Shown here piece after piece: positions 35,150-43,806 of a DNA stretch of 64,000 nucleotides. The translations under genes were made by a program, and so were the position numbers. The notes beneath the pieces are model-generated. The model ran no database searches and was not told the origin of the DNA. It saw only the letters and a program-made list of their open reading frames with translations. The DNA lies in NCBI GenBank assembly GCA_964621905.1, contig CAZUNG010000002.1, positions 1-64,000 of the forward strand, written 5' to 3'. Source of the DNA: Ruminococcus_G sp964621905 (GTDB taxonomy: Bacteria; Bacillota; Clostridia; Lachnospirales; Lachnospiraceae). Position 1 is the first letter of the stretch; each line of letters opens with the position of its first letter.

Positions 35150-35746
35150 ATGGGAGTATTAGATAAGTTTCTGGATGCAATTCGTTTAAATGATGACTAC
35201 GATGATGACGATGAATTTTTTGATGATGATATAGACGAAGTGGAAGATGAACCTAAGCAGAAACGTCGGTTTTTTAAGAAAAATGACGACGATCTGGATG
35301 ACTATGATGACCTGGATGACCCGTTTGACAAACCAAGAACAACCAAGAAAATGTCAGAAGCCGCTGCTGTCAAACAGCCTAAGACTCCTAAACAGTCGGC
35401 CAAGCAGTCTTCATCTTCAAAGATTACGCCTATGCGTAAGAAATCAGGAGGTTCTTCAATGGAAGTATGTGTGATCAAACCAAGCTCAATGGAAGATACA
35501 CGAGATATTGCAGACACATTGATTGCTCACTGCACCGTTGTTTTGAATCTGGAAGGAATTGATGTGGAAGTCGCACAGCGTATTATTGATTTTTCTTCGG
35601 GTTCCTGTTATTCGATCGGCGGCGGGCTTCAGAAGATTTCCAGCTATATCTTTATCCTGACACCGGATAATGTGGAAGTGTCAGGCGATATTCAGGAAAT
35701 TTTAAGCGGAGCATTTGACATTCCGTCCATGCGCACTAATTTTTAG
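35150..35746 (+). CDS. sepF: Cell division protein SepF
   Basis: 198 aa. The N-terminus (MGVLDKFLDAIRL) is the membrane-binding amphipathic helix. It is followed by a very acidic Asp-rich stretch and a basic Lys/Ser linker. The C-terminal SepF core (about 100-185, with VCVIKPSSMEDTRDIADTLI and RIIDFSSGSCYSIGG) forms rings that bind FtsZ. GGAGAT precedes the ATG. Confidence 0.94.
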   Translation: MGVLDKFLDAIRLNDDYDDDDEFFDDDIDEVEDEPKQKRRFFKKNDDDLDDYDDLDDPFDKPRTTKKMSEAAAVKQPKTPKQSAKQSSSSKITPMRKKSGGSSMEVCVIKPSSMEDTRDIADTLIAHCTVVLNLEGIDVEVAQRIIDFSSGSCYSIGGGLQKISSYIFILTPDNVEVSGDIQEILSGAFDIPSMRTNF

Positions 35747-35766
35747 TCCGCATTTCATGAAAATTT

Positions 35767-36519
35767 ATGCAGAAGGAAGAACATTTCAGAAAAAGGATCC
35801 AGGATCTGGCACGGATGTCCTATGAGCGCGATATCGTGACATTTACAGACTTTCTGGACCTGAATGAACAACATATAGTCAATAGCCTGACCAGAGAGCT
35901 TACGGGTGTGACACCTGCGGGCTTCGGCGGCTATGATATGTCAGAGCGTCAGATAACAGCTTTTATTCCTGATGCTCTTTCTTATGAATGGGAATATCCC
36001 ATCTGCTGCCTGCACATCCGTCCGGCGGATATAAGATTTGCGGAACCCTTAACTCACCGGGATTATCTCGGTGCACTTCTGAATCTGGGGATCGACCGAA
36101 GTATGCTGGGTGATCTCCTGATTGATGAGAATTCTGCCTGTCTATACTGTATTGACCATATGAGTCAGTTTATTATGCAGGAGCTGACAAGGGTCCGCCA
36201 TACCACAGTAACCACAGTTTTAAATGACACGCTCGAACCGGCAGTCACCAGAAACTTCAGGGAACTGAGAGGAACGGTTGCCTCGGTACGCCTGGATGCA
36301 TTGATCGCCCTTGCATTTCAAAGCTCCAGGAGCCGTATGGCACCGCTCATCGAAGGCGGCAAAGTATTTGTCAATGGAAAAATGATTACATCAAATGGCT
36401 GCACACTGAAAGAAGGGGACATCATATCGGTCCGCGGATATGGAAAATTCCGGTTTTTGGGCGTCATATCCGAGACGAAAAAAGGACGATTTCTCGTTTC
36501 AGTCAGCCGTTACCGCTAG
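35767..36519 (+). CDS. ylmH: YlmH-like RNA-binding protein (S4 domain)
   Basis: 250 aa. The first 170 residues are the YlmH N-terminal region (FTDFLDLNEQHIV, GGYDMSERQITAFIPD). The last 70 form an S4 RNA-binding domain (SVRLDALIALAFQSSRSRMAPLI-type helix and VNGKM, GDIISVRGYGKF). YlmH is linked to ribosome rescue on stalled 50S subunits in Bacillus. No strong ribosome site is visible before ATG 35767. Confidence 0.9.
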   Translation: MQKEEHFRKRIQDLARMSYERDIVTFTDFLDLNEQHIVNSLTRELTGVTPAGFGGYDMSERQITAFIPDALSYEWEYPICCLHIRPADIRFAEPLTHRDYLGALLNLGIDRSMLGDLLIDENSACLYCIDHMSQFIMQELTRVRHTTVTTVLNDTLEPAVTRNFRELRGTVASVRLDALIALAFQSSRSRMAPLIEGGKVFVNGKMITSNGCTLKEGDIISVRGYGKFRFLGVISETKKGRFLVSVSRYR

Positions 36520-36529
36520 GAGGAAATTT

Positions 36530-37621
36530 ATGGAACATCAGATGACGGTAAAACGTGCCGGTGAATTCACCTATACTATCGAGTGGCACAGAACATTTGA
36601 CGATCTCGGCAAGGCTGTTGAAGGTCTCTCTCTCATGAGCAAAAAGGCCTGTATCGTCACAGACAGCACTGTGGGACCGCTCTATTTGAATACCGTAAAC
36701 GAACAGCTTATCCCTTTGTTTGAGAAGGTAACATCTTTTACTTTTCCGTCAGGGGAAGCCCAAAAAACACTGGACACTGTCAAAAAACTGTATACACATC
36801 TGATTGAGGAACATTTTGAACGCAAAGATATTTTAATCGCCCTCGGAGGCGGTGTCGTGGGAGATCTGACCGGTTTTACAGCTGCTACGTATCTGCGCGG
36901 CATCGATTTTATACAGATACCGACGACACTGCTGTCGCAGGTAGACAGCAGCATCGGAGGGAAAACAGGCGTCGATTTCGATTGTTTCAAAAATATGGTC
37001 GGCGCATTCCATCAGCCACGTCTGGTCTATATGAGCATGGAAACCCTTCATACGCTTCCGGATATACAGTTCTCCTGCGGTATGGGCGAAGTCTTAAAGT
37101 CCGGCCTGATCAGGGATCTGACATATTATCAATGGATTCTGGCGCACAGCACCGAACTGCTTGCGCGGAAAGACAAGGCACTGATCACCATGATACAGGG
37201 CAGCTGTCTGATTAAAAAAACCGTTGTAGAGCACGACCCCACAGAGCAGGGGGAACGGGCAGTCCTGAATCTTGGACATACCATTGGCCATGCCATTGAA
37301 AAACTGAAAAATTTCGAACTGCTTCACGGCCAGTGTGTTGCGCTTGGAACTGTTGCCGCCGCCTATATCGCAAAAGAACGCGGTCTGATTGACGATGAAG
37401 CGCTGAAAATGATTGAGCGCGGCAATAAAATCTTTGGACTTCCATGCCGCTTTGCGGGGCTGACTGCCGAAGAAGTACTAAGCGCAACCCGCTCTGATAA
37501 AAAAATGGAACAGGGCAAAATTAAATTTATCCTGCCAGATCCTCTGGGGAACGCTGTCATTGACAGAACGGTGACCGACGAAGAGATGAAAGCAGCCATC
37601 TGCTATATACAGGGAGAGTAG
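36530..37621 (+). CDS. aroB: 3-dehydroquinate synthase (AroB)
   Basis: 363 aa NAD-dependent enzyme converting DAHP to 3-dehydroquinate in the shikimate pathway. Motifs are FPSGEAQKTLDTV, ALGGGVVGDLTGFTAATYLRG-type glycine-rich loop, TTLLSQVDSSIGGKTGVD, the metal site with LNLGHTIGHAIE, and SDKKMEQGKIKF. ATG 36530 is chosen because AGGAGG lies at 36518-36523; an in-frame ATG at 36440 lies within ylmH. No other aromatic pathway gene is in the window. Confidence 0.95.
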   Translation: MEHQMTVKRAGEFTYTIEWHRTFDDLGKAVEGLSLMSKKACIVTDSTVGPLYLNTVNEQLIPLFEKVTSFTFPSGEAQKTLDTVKKLYTHLIEEHFERKDILIALGGGVVGDLTGFTAATYLRGIDFIQIPTTLLSQVDSSIGGKTGVDFDCFKNMVGAFHQPRLVYMSMETLHTLPDIQFSCGMGEVLKSGLIRDLTYYQWILAHSTELLARKDKALITMIQGSCLIKKTVVEHDPTEQGERAVLNLGHTIGHAIEKLKNFELLHGQCVALGTVAAAYIAKERGLIDDEALKMIERGNKIFGLPCRFAGLTAEEVLSATRSDKKMEQGKIKFILPDPLGNAVIDRTVTDEEMKAAICYIQGE

Positions 37622-37624
37622 TAA

Positions 37625-38149
37625 ATGACAGAAAATAAACACGGGGCAAAATACTGGATTGCCGGACTGGTATCGGTTTGCCTTCTTTTAGGACTGGATC
37701 AATGGACAAAATATCTGGCGTCCGCTTATCTGGCCGGACAACACGATATGATTCTCATACCGGGAATTCTTCAGCTGCATTATCTGGAGAACAGAGGAGC
37801 CGCATTCGGTGTGCTGCAGAACCAGCAGTGGATTTTTATCATTTTATGTGTGCTGTTCCTGGCCTTTGCTGTTTACGCCTATGCCAGGATTCCCAAGACG
37901 AAACATTTTTTCCCGCTGAATCTCATCACAGTGGTACTCGTTTCCGGTGCCATCGGAAACCTGATCGACCGCATCCGGCTGAAATACGTGATAGACTTCG
38001 TCTATGTCTCTGTCATTGATTTTCCTGTATTTAACGTAGCTGATATCTACGTCACCATTTCAGCTGTGTTACTATTTATTTATCTGATTTTTTTCTACAA
38101 GGAAGACGATTTCACCTTTCTGGCATTCAAAAAGAAGAACGGACAGTAG
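37625..38149 (+). CDS. lspA: Lipoprotein signal peptidase (LspA)
   Basis: 174 aa with four membrane helices. Catalytic aspartates lie in GAIGNLIDRIR and VFNVADIYVT; LDQWTKYLA and HYLENRGAAFGVL are family motifs. It removes signal peptides from lipoproteins such as those encoded in this window. It starts 3 bases after aroB and ends 3 bases before rluD. Confidence 0.95.
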   Translation: MTENKHGAKYWIAGLVSVCLLLGLDQWTKYLASAYLAGQHDMILIPGILQLHYLENRGAAFGVLQNQQWIFIILCVLFLAFAVYAYARIPKTKHFFPLNLITVVLVSGAIGNLIDRIRLKYVIDFVYVSVIDFPVFNVADIYVTISAVLLFIYLIFFYKEDDFTFLAFKKKNGQ

Positions 38150-38152
38150 TGT

Positions 38153-39064
38153 ATGGAGACATTTGAATTAACAATCAATCACAGCGAAAAAAGTGTAAGA
38201 CTGGATAAATACCTTTCGGAACATCTGGAAGATATTTCCCGGTCTTATTTACAAAAGCTGATCAGGGACGGTGCGGTTACCGTAAATGAAGGCATCCAGA
38301 AAGCGAATTACCGCCTTCAGACTGCTGACCGGATCCATGTCACGATTCCGGACGATCTGCCGCCGGACATCGCTGCAGAAGATATCCCTCTTGACATCCT
38401 CTATGAAGATGACCAGCTTCTTGTTGTCAACAAACCGAAAGGGATGGTCGTACACCCATCTGCCGGGCATTACAGCCAGACCCTCGTAAACGCCCTGCTT
38501 TACCACTGTGGAGAGAGTCTGAGCGGAATCAACGGAGTCCTCCGCCCAGGCATCGTGCATCGGATCGATATGGACACGACAGGGGCACTTGTCGTATGTA
38601 AAACCGACTTGTCCCACCAGTCACTGGCCCTGCAGCTGCAGGAGCACACGATCACGCGGCGGTACCGCGCAATTGTCCTCCACAATATCAAAGACGACAC
38701 CGGTACCGTGGAGGCCCCGATCGGACGCCATCCAACCGATCGCAAACGGATGGCAGTCAACTATAAAAACGGCAAACCTGCGGTTACACACTACCGCGTA
38801 CTGGAACGTTTCGGCCAGTACACCTATATTGAATGCCGTCTGGAGACAGGCCGGACGCATCAGATCCGTGTGCATATGACCAGCATTGGTCATCCGCTCC
38901 TCGGAGATGCTGTGTACGGACCTGCAAAATGTCCGTTTCATCTTCAGGGACAATGCCTTCATGCGATGGTCCTTGGATTTCGCCATCCCGTAACAGGTGA
39001 ATACATGGAGTTTACCGCCCCTATTCCAGAATATTTTAATGAATTGTTACAAAAATTCAGATAA
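38153..39064 (+). CDS. rluD: RluD-type ribosomal large-subunit pseudouridine synthase
   Basis: 303 aa RluA family enzyme. The N-terminal S4 domain (RLDKYLSEHLEDISRSYLQKLI) is followed by the catalytic domain with HRIDMDTTGALVV, containing the catalytic Asp, and GRTHQIRVHM. It isomerises uridines of 23S rRNA. The lspA-rluD order is common in Firmicutes; the exact target sites cannot be assigned. Confidence 0.92.
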   Translation: METFELTINHSEKSVRLDKYLSEHLEDISRSYLQKLIRDGAVTVNEGIQKANYRLQTADRIHVTIPDDLPPDIAAEDIPLDILYEDDQLLVVNKPKGMVVHPSAGHYSQTLVNALLYHCGESLSGINGVLRPGIVHRIDMDTTGALVVCKTDLSHQSLALQLQEHTITRRYRAIVLHNIKDDTGTVEAPIGRHPTDRKRMAVNYKNGKPAVTHYRVLERFGQYTYIECRLETGRTHQIRVHMTSIGHPLLGDAVYGPAKCPFHLQGQCLHAMVLGFRHPVTGEYMEFTAPIPEYFNELLQKFR

Positions 39065-39068
39065 ATTA

Positions 39069-39098
39069 TTGTACTTTTTGTGTGAAATGTAGTATAAT
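39069..39098 (+). promoter_or_regulatory. Candidate promoter for the cytidylate-kinase-like gene
   Basis: TTGTAC at 39069-39074, an 18-base spacer and TATAAT at 39093-39098. A leader of about 100 bases without obvious structure follows. Confidence 0.55.
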
Positions 39099-39209
39099 AT
39101 AAAGTAGCTATTCAGGACAGCGGAATACAGATATGAAACACGCGGTCTTCAGCAGTTATAACATAAAAATAATCACTACATGCATAACAGGGGAAGGAAG
39201 TGTATCGAT

Positions 39210-39836
39210 ATGAAGACAAATACTATTGTTACAATCGGAAGACAGTACGGAAGCGGTGGAAGGGAAATCGGAAAACGGCTGGCAGAAAATCTCGGAATTC
39301 CTTACTATGACAAAGAATTACTGTCAAGGGCCGCCAAAGACAGTGGGATCTGTGAAGAACTTTTTGAAAATCATGATGAAAAACCGACAAACAGCTTTCT
39401 TTACTCACTGGTCATGGATACTTATTCTTTCGGTTATACTTCAGCTGCATTTTCAGATATGCCGATCAATCAGAAGGTTTTTCTGGCACAGTTTAACGCG
39501 ATTAAAGCGATCGCCGATGAAGGGCCATGCGTTCTGGTCGGCAGATGTGCCGATTACGCACTGGAGGAACGTGACAATTGTCTGAGTGTTTTTATCCACG
39601 CAGACCTGAAAAAGAGAATCAGAAAGATTGCCGCTAAGTATGACCTGACCGATGCCAAGGCCAAAGACAAAATCATAAAAATCGATAAAAAGCGGGCAAG
39701 CTACTACAATTATTACAGCAGCAAAAAGTGGGGCGATGCCGAAAGCTACAATCTGTGCATTGACAGCGCCCTGTTTGGCATTGATGGTACGATTGAGCTT
39801 ATCAAACGGGCAATTGAAGAAAAGGAAAAACGCTGA
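39210..39836 (+). CDS. Cytidylate kinase-like family protein
   Basis: 208 aa P-loop kinase-like protein. Its N-terminal motif is TIGRQYGSGGREIGKRLAE, a variant of the cytidylate kinase loop, then LGIPYYDKELL, VLVGRCADYAL (a Walker-B-like strand) and a Lys/Asp-rich lid (KDKIIKIDKKRASYYNYY). Databases call it cytidylate kinase-like; true CMP kinase activity is unproven. The start at 39210 follows GGAAGGAAG. Confidence 0.8.
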   Translation: MKTNTIVTIGRQYGSGGREIGKRLAENLGIPYYDKELLSRAAKDSGICEELFENHDEKPTNSFLYSLVMDTYSFGYTSAAFSDMPINQKVFLAQFNAIKAIADEGPCVLVGRCADYALEERDNCLSVFIHADLKKRIRKIAAKYDLTDAKAKDKIIKIDKKRASYYNYYSSKKWGDAESYNLCIDSALFGIDGTIELIKRAIEEKEKR

Positions 39837-39856
39837 TTACCGAATCAGGATTTTTT
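39833..39856 (+). terminator. Short terminator after the cytidylate-kinase-like gene
   Basis: CTGATT-ACCG-AATCAG hairpin, followed after two bases by TTTTTT. It overlaps the stop region of the converging ttcA gene. Confidence 0.6.
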
Positions 39857-40576
39857 AATCCGGGGAGGCCAGCCGTGGATGTTTCCGTTCAGTACGGCAG
39901 AAAACATTCTCTCTCTGGCTCCCGGATTTTCTGCTGTCAGCTGTTTTACCAGATTCTTGGCATACTCCCGCTTCGTATATCCATCTGCAGGACATGGACT
40001 TTTTTCCACCGGAAGATCATACAGCTTCTGAAATCCTCTGATGTCCATCTCATCAACAAACATCAGCGGTCGGATAACAGTCAGATCCATCCTGTCCAGA
40101 TACGTCTTTGGCGAAAATGAGTGAAATCGGCCTTCAAAAATAAGAGAGAGAAGCATAGTTTCTATCATATCGTCTTTATGGTGAGCATAGGCTACTTTAT
40201 TGCAGCCTGTTTTTTTTATGGCTTCATTGAGTGCACCTTTGCGCATCTTTGCACAGAGTGAACAGGGATTAGATTCCTTTCGTTCCTCAAAAATAATTTT
40301 CGCAATGTCAGTCTTCACAATCGTATACGGTACTTCCAGAGTCTCACAGAGTCGTTGAATGCGGCTAAGATCAAACCCCGGATGTCCGAGATCTACAGTA
40401 ATGGCCTCTATTGTAAAACGTTTCGGATAAAATCGCTTTAACCCATGCAGAGCGTAAAGCATTGTCAGGCTGTCCTTTCCGCCGGAAATGCCAACAGCGA
40501 TTTTATCACCTTCATCAATCAATTGGTATTCATCAACGGCTTTTCGTGTATAACTTAACAATTGTTGTAATTTCAT
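39845..40576 (-). CDS. TtcA-like tRNA 2-thiocytidine biosynthesis protein
   Basis: 243 aa PP-loop ATP pyrophosphatase. The ATP motif is GISGGKDSLTML (about 30-41), with the conserved cysteine pair CSLC (about residues 102-105) and AYAHHKDDMIET. TtcA installs sulphur at C32 of some tRNAs using an iron-sulphur cluster. Related TtcA/TtuA branches act on other positions, so the exact substrate is inferred. AGGAGG lies before the ATG on the minus strand. Confidence 0.85.
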   Translation of the reverse strand: MKLQQLLSYTRKAVDEYQLIDEGDKIAVGISGGKDSLTMLYALHGLKRFYPKRFTIEAITVDLGHPGFDLSRIQRLCETLEVPYTIVKTDIAKIIFEERKESNPCSLCAKMRKGALNEAIKKTGCNKVAYAHHKDDMIETMLLSLIFEGRFHSFSPKTYLDRMDLTVIRPLMFVDEMDIRGFQKLYDLPVEKSPCPADGYTKREYAKNLVKQLTAENPGARERMFSAVLNGNIHGWPPRIKKS

Positions 40577-40731
40577 AAGAGCCTCCTATATGTAAAATTG
40601 CACGAAAGTAATTATACTATAAAAATTTGATGATATCTATGCCAAAAAGAGGAAAAACTATGATAAAATGAGTGCAAGAAAACTACCCAGGCTCATAATG
40701 AATAAAAATCAACACAAAGCAGGTGCGACAT

Positions 40732-42090
40732 ATGAAATTTCGATGGGACAAAAAATACTTATATTGGGGCGCGACAGCATTTGTTGTCATCGCGGCCAGC
40801 ATGCTATTTTATTTTGGAATCTTTCATGTGGATTCCTTAAAATCTCTGTTAAATAAACTATACGGCATTGTGAAACCACTTGTGTACGGAGCGGCGATCG
40901 CCTATATCCTAAATCCGCTGGTCCGTCTGCTTGAAACCAAGCTGTTTTTCAGAGCCATTGAAAAAGCAGGCAGAAAACTTACGGTGCGTCTGCGCAAAAT
41001 CATCCGTATGATCTGTGTAGTCCTCGTAATCCTTCTGTTTTTCCTGATTATCTACGGATTGATTGCGATGATGGTTCCGGAACTGATCAAGAGTATCACA
41101 AATATTGTCGAAAATTTTCCACGCTATATCCGGACTGCGGAAGACTGGGTGACGGATCTTCTGAAGGATAATCAGGAACTGGAGGCATATTCCTTAAGTC
41201 TGTTCAGCACCCTGTCTTCCAAAGCGGAAACATGGCTGAACCAGGATCTGCTTCCTCAGATCAATGAACTTGTCAGGAACTTTTCTACCGGCGTCTACGA
41301 CATTTTAATCTTCCTGAAGAACTTTTTGATCGGAGCCATGATCTCTATCTACATGCTGTATGGGAAAGAAACCTTTATAGCCCGCGGCAAACAGTTTCTG
41401 TATGCAATCCGCAGCACGCCGGAACACGTAAACCGCACGATCCGTGACCTGCAGTTCGTGGACCGTACCTTCGGAGGGTTCGTCGTAGGAAAAATTGTGG
41501 ATTCCATGATCATCGGACTGTTATGCTATATCGGAATGAGCATCCTGAAACTTCCGTATACCATGCTGATCAGTGTGATCGTCGGAATCACAAACGTTAT
41601 TCCATTTTTTGGTCCGTATATCGGTGCCGTGCCATCCGCCTTTCTGATTCTGTTGATCAATCCGCTGCAGAGCCTGTACTTTATCCTTTTTATTCTGGTT
41701 CTTCAGCAGTTTGACGGGAACTTTCTCGGTCCCAAAATACTGGGGGATACGACCGGATTGTCCAGCTTCATGGTCATCGTTGCAATTCTGGTCGGCGGAG
41801 GATTGTTTGGTGTCTTCGGCATGTTTGTAGGCGTCCCCGTCTGCGCCGTCATCTGCACAATCATCGCTGACCGGATACAGGAGCAGCTGAAAAAGAAAAA
41901 ACTTCCGGAAGATCTGGATTCCTACCGCGGTATTGATCATCTGGATCAGGAAACGTACGAACCCGTTTACCAGAATACAATGGATCCCGATTCTTCAAAA
42001 CCGTTCAGCAAAGCCAGAAAAAAGGAGGCCGATGTCACGGAAGAGTCAATGGAAGAAAAGGGAACAAAGAAGAAGGAGAAAGATTTATGA
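40732..42090 (+). CDS. AI-2E (PerM) family transporter
   Basis: 452 aa membrane protein with about eight helices: two near the N-terminus, a long amphipathic middle (MVPELIKSITNIVENFPRYI), then a C-terminal bundle with GITNVIPFFGPYIGAVPS and QQFDGNFLGPKILGDTTGLS. The family includes exporters of varied substrates (autoinducer-2, sodium), so the name gives no firm substrate. The start is ATG 40732 with AGGTG. The charged tail overlaps the dtd start by 4 bases. Confidence 0.88.
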   Translation: MKFRWDKKYLYWGATAFVVIAASMLFYFGIFHVDSLKSLLNKLYGIVKPLVYGAAIAYILNPLVRLLETKLFFRAIEKAGRKLTVRLRKIIRMICVVLVILLFFLIIYGLIAMMVPELIKSITNIVENFPRYIRTAEDWVTDLLKDNQELEAYSLSLFSTLSSKAETWLNQDLLPQINELVRNFSTGVYDILIFLKNFLIGAMISIYMLYGKETFIARGKQFLYAIRSTPEHVNRTIRDLQFVDRTFGGFVVGKIVDSMIIGLLCYIGMSILKLPYTMLISVIVGITNVIPFFGPYIGAVPSAFLILLINPLQSLYFILFILVLQQFDGNFLGPKILGDTTGLSSFMVIVAILVGGGLFGVFGMFVGVPVCAVICTIIADRIQEQLKKKKLPEDLDSYRGIDHLDQETYEPVYQNTMDPDSSKPFSKARKKEADVTEESMEEKGTKKKEKDL

Positions 42091-42533
42091 GACTTGTAAT
42101 ACAGCGTGTAAAGGAAGCCCAGGTGGCTGTGGAAGGTGACGTGATCGGCAGCATTTCAAAAGGTCTTCTGGTGTTCATTGGAATTTCCGGACAGGATACC
42201 CGGGACACTGCGGACCGATATCTGAAAAAGCTGATCTCCCTCAGGATTTTTGAAGATGAGAACGGTAAAACAAATCTTTCACTGGCGGATATCGGCGGAG
42301 AACTTCTTCTGGTATCACAGTTTACCCTTTATGCCAACTGCAAAAAGGGTAATCGACCCAGCTTCATCGAGGCCGGCGCCCCTCAGATGGCAGAGCCCCT
42401 CTACGAATACATGATACAGAAGGCAGGAGAGTGTGTACCGGTTGTCGAAAGCGGAAGTTTTGGAGCCGATATGAAGGTCTCGCTCGTCAACGACGGACCC
42501 TTTACAATCATATTAGATGAAGCAGCACTTTAA
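42087..42533 (+). CDS. dtd: D-aminoacyl-tRNA deacylase
   Basis: 148 aa, normal length. It has the two DTD signatures: SQFTLYANCKKGNRPSF in the middle and NDGPFTIILD at the end. It hydrolyses D-amino acids (and glycine from mischarged tRNA) off tRNA. It is coupled to the preceding transporter gene by an ATGA overlap. Confidence 0.95.
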   Translation: MRLVIQRVKEAQVAVEGDVIGSISKGLLVFIGISGQDTRDTADRYLKKLISLRIFEDENGKTNLSLADIGGELLLVSQFTLYANCKKGNRPSFIEAGAPQMAEPLYEYMIQKAGECVPVVESGSFGADMKVSLVNDGPFTIILDEAAL

Positions 42534-42546
42534 AAGGATCACTGAT

Positions 42547-43707
42547 ATGAACAAAAAAATGACTGTTTTAGCTGTATGTACCATCCTTGTTCTGATACTG
42601 TCCGGATGCCATCGTGCAGATGTTTCCAGTTCAGAGAAGGATTCTTCCGGTTCCGACCCACAGGCTGAAGAGACGGAAGATGATACACGTGTCAAAGAGC
42701 GTTCTATTGAACCAGACGTCAGGGAACAGGAAGTCAATGACTGCATGGAGACCGCCGGGCTGTATGCGGATCTGTACACCAGTGCAGACAAAGGGACGGC
42801 TTCCAATATCATATTGGATGATGAAACCCTACACCAGATTGTAAATCGCCTGGGCGAACATGGTTATTCTGTCAGCTGCAGCTATTTCGACTGCAATTTA
42901 CTGAACTATGAAGAACTTGACCACACGTTAAACCGGGCTGTCAGGGGAGAGGACGTCACTGCAGAATACTATACCGTGCTTTCAAACGGAGGGTTATCCC
43001 GCTGTTTCCTCTCTTTTCTTGACGGCACACTGACGGTCATAAATACCCGCACTGACTGGACAGCGGCGAATGAACCGCATCTTTATTATCAGCAGTGCTA
43101 TCAGGCCTATCAATGGAACTATACAAAGAAGGGATGGCTCATCACAGAAAAAGCGAAATCGATCAATCAGGAGATGGATATGCACTCCCTGGTGCGTGTG
43201 CTTCCGCTTTCTGATCAATGCCGGGATTTCTGCCGGAAATACATAGCACCGATCGGATATGCCGGAAGTGATCTGTTTCTTACGGATTGGGATGACACTT
43301 CTGCCGCCCAGCTCAATCTTTACCGGATGTTTCCGTATTTTTACCAGATGGATTCCGGTTTGTGGCCGACAGCAGAGACGTTTCCGGCAGGAATACCGGA
43401 ACATATTTTTGAAGAAATGCTCACGTCACATCTTCCTGTTTCCGCCGAGCAGCTGAGGACGATACCGGAATATCAGTCTGAAACCGCCTCATACTTCTGG
43501 AATCCCGCATCGTGTGACACAAAAGGTCTTGCATTTCCTCCATTTCCGGAAGTCATAGAGGTGTCTGAACATGCAGATGGAACTTTTACGCTGAGAGTGG
43601 ATGCCGTCTCCAAGGAAAATGGAACCGACTGTTTCTTTTCGCATCAGATAACACTGCGGCTGAAAGAAAACGGCAGTGCAGAGTATCTCGGGAACAAAAT
43701 GTCATAA
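42547..43707 (+). CDS. Lipoprotein of unknown function
   Basis: 386 aa. The signal peptide ends at a lipobox (LVLILSGC, Cys20), followed by a Ser/Asp/Glu-rich linker. The mature part is rich in aromatic residues and contains segments such as YGIRTYDNR-free, Tyr- and Trp-rich stretches; no enzymatic motif is seen. It resembles DUF6070-type Lachnospiraceae lipoproteins in layout, but I am not certain of the family. The start is ATG 42547, preferred over 42517, which lies inside dtd; AAGG is just upstream. Confidence 0.7.
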   Translation: MNKKMTVLAVCTILVLILSGCHRADVSSSEKDSSGSDPQAEETEDDTRVKERSIEPDVREQEVNDCMETAGLYADLYTSADKGTASNIILDDETLHQIVNRLGEHGYSVSCSYFDCNLLNYEELDHTLNRAVRGEDVTAEYYTVLSNGGLSRCFLSFLDGTLTVINTRTDWTAANEPHLYYQQCYQAYQWNYTKKGWLITEKAKSINQEMDMHSLVRVLPLSDQCRDFCRKYIAPIGYAGSDLFLTDWDDTSAAQLNLYRMFPYFYQMDSGLWPTAETFPAGIPEHIFEEMLTSHLPVSAEQLRTIPEYQSETASYFWNPASCDTKGLAFPPFPEVIEVSEHADGTFTLRVDAVSKENGTDCFFSHQITLRLKENGSAEYLGNKMS

Positions 43708-43737
43708 CCGAAAGTAATATCTTTCGTGATTCAAATA

Positions 43738-43746
43738 TGATATAAT
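43738..43746 (+). promoter_or_regulatory. Extended -10 promoter for the GGDEF/EAL gene
   Basis: TGATATAAT, an extended -10, lies 61 bases before the chosen start. A small hairpin CGAAAG-TAATAT-CTTTCG at 43709-43726 lies where the -35 would be and may also end the preceding transcript. Confidence 0.5.
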
Positions 43747-43806
43747 CAGAATTATAACATATTGATCTTTCTGAGTTTCTACATGTTGGAGGCATTGGAT
43801 TACATT

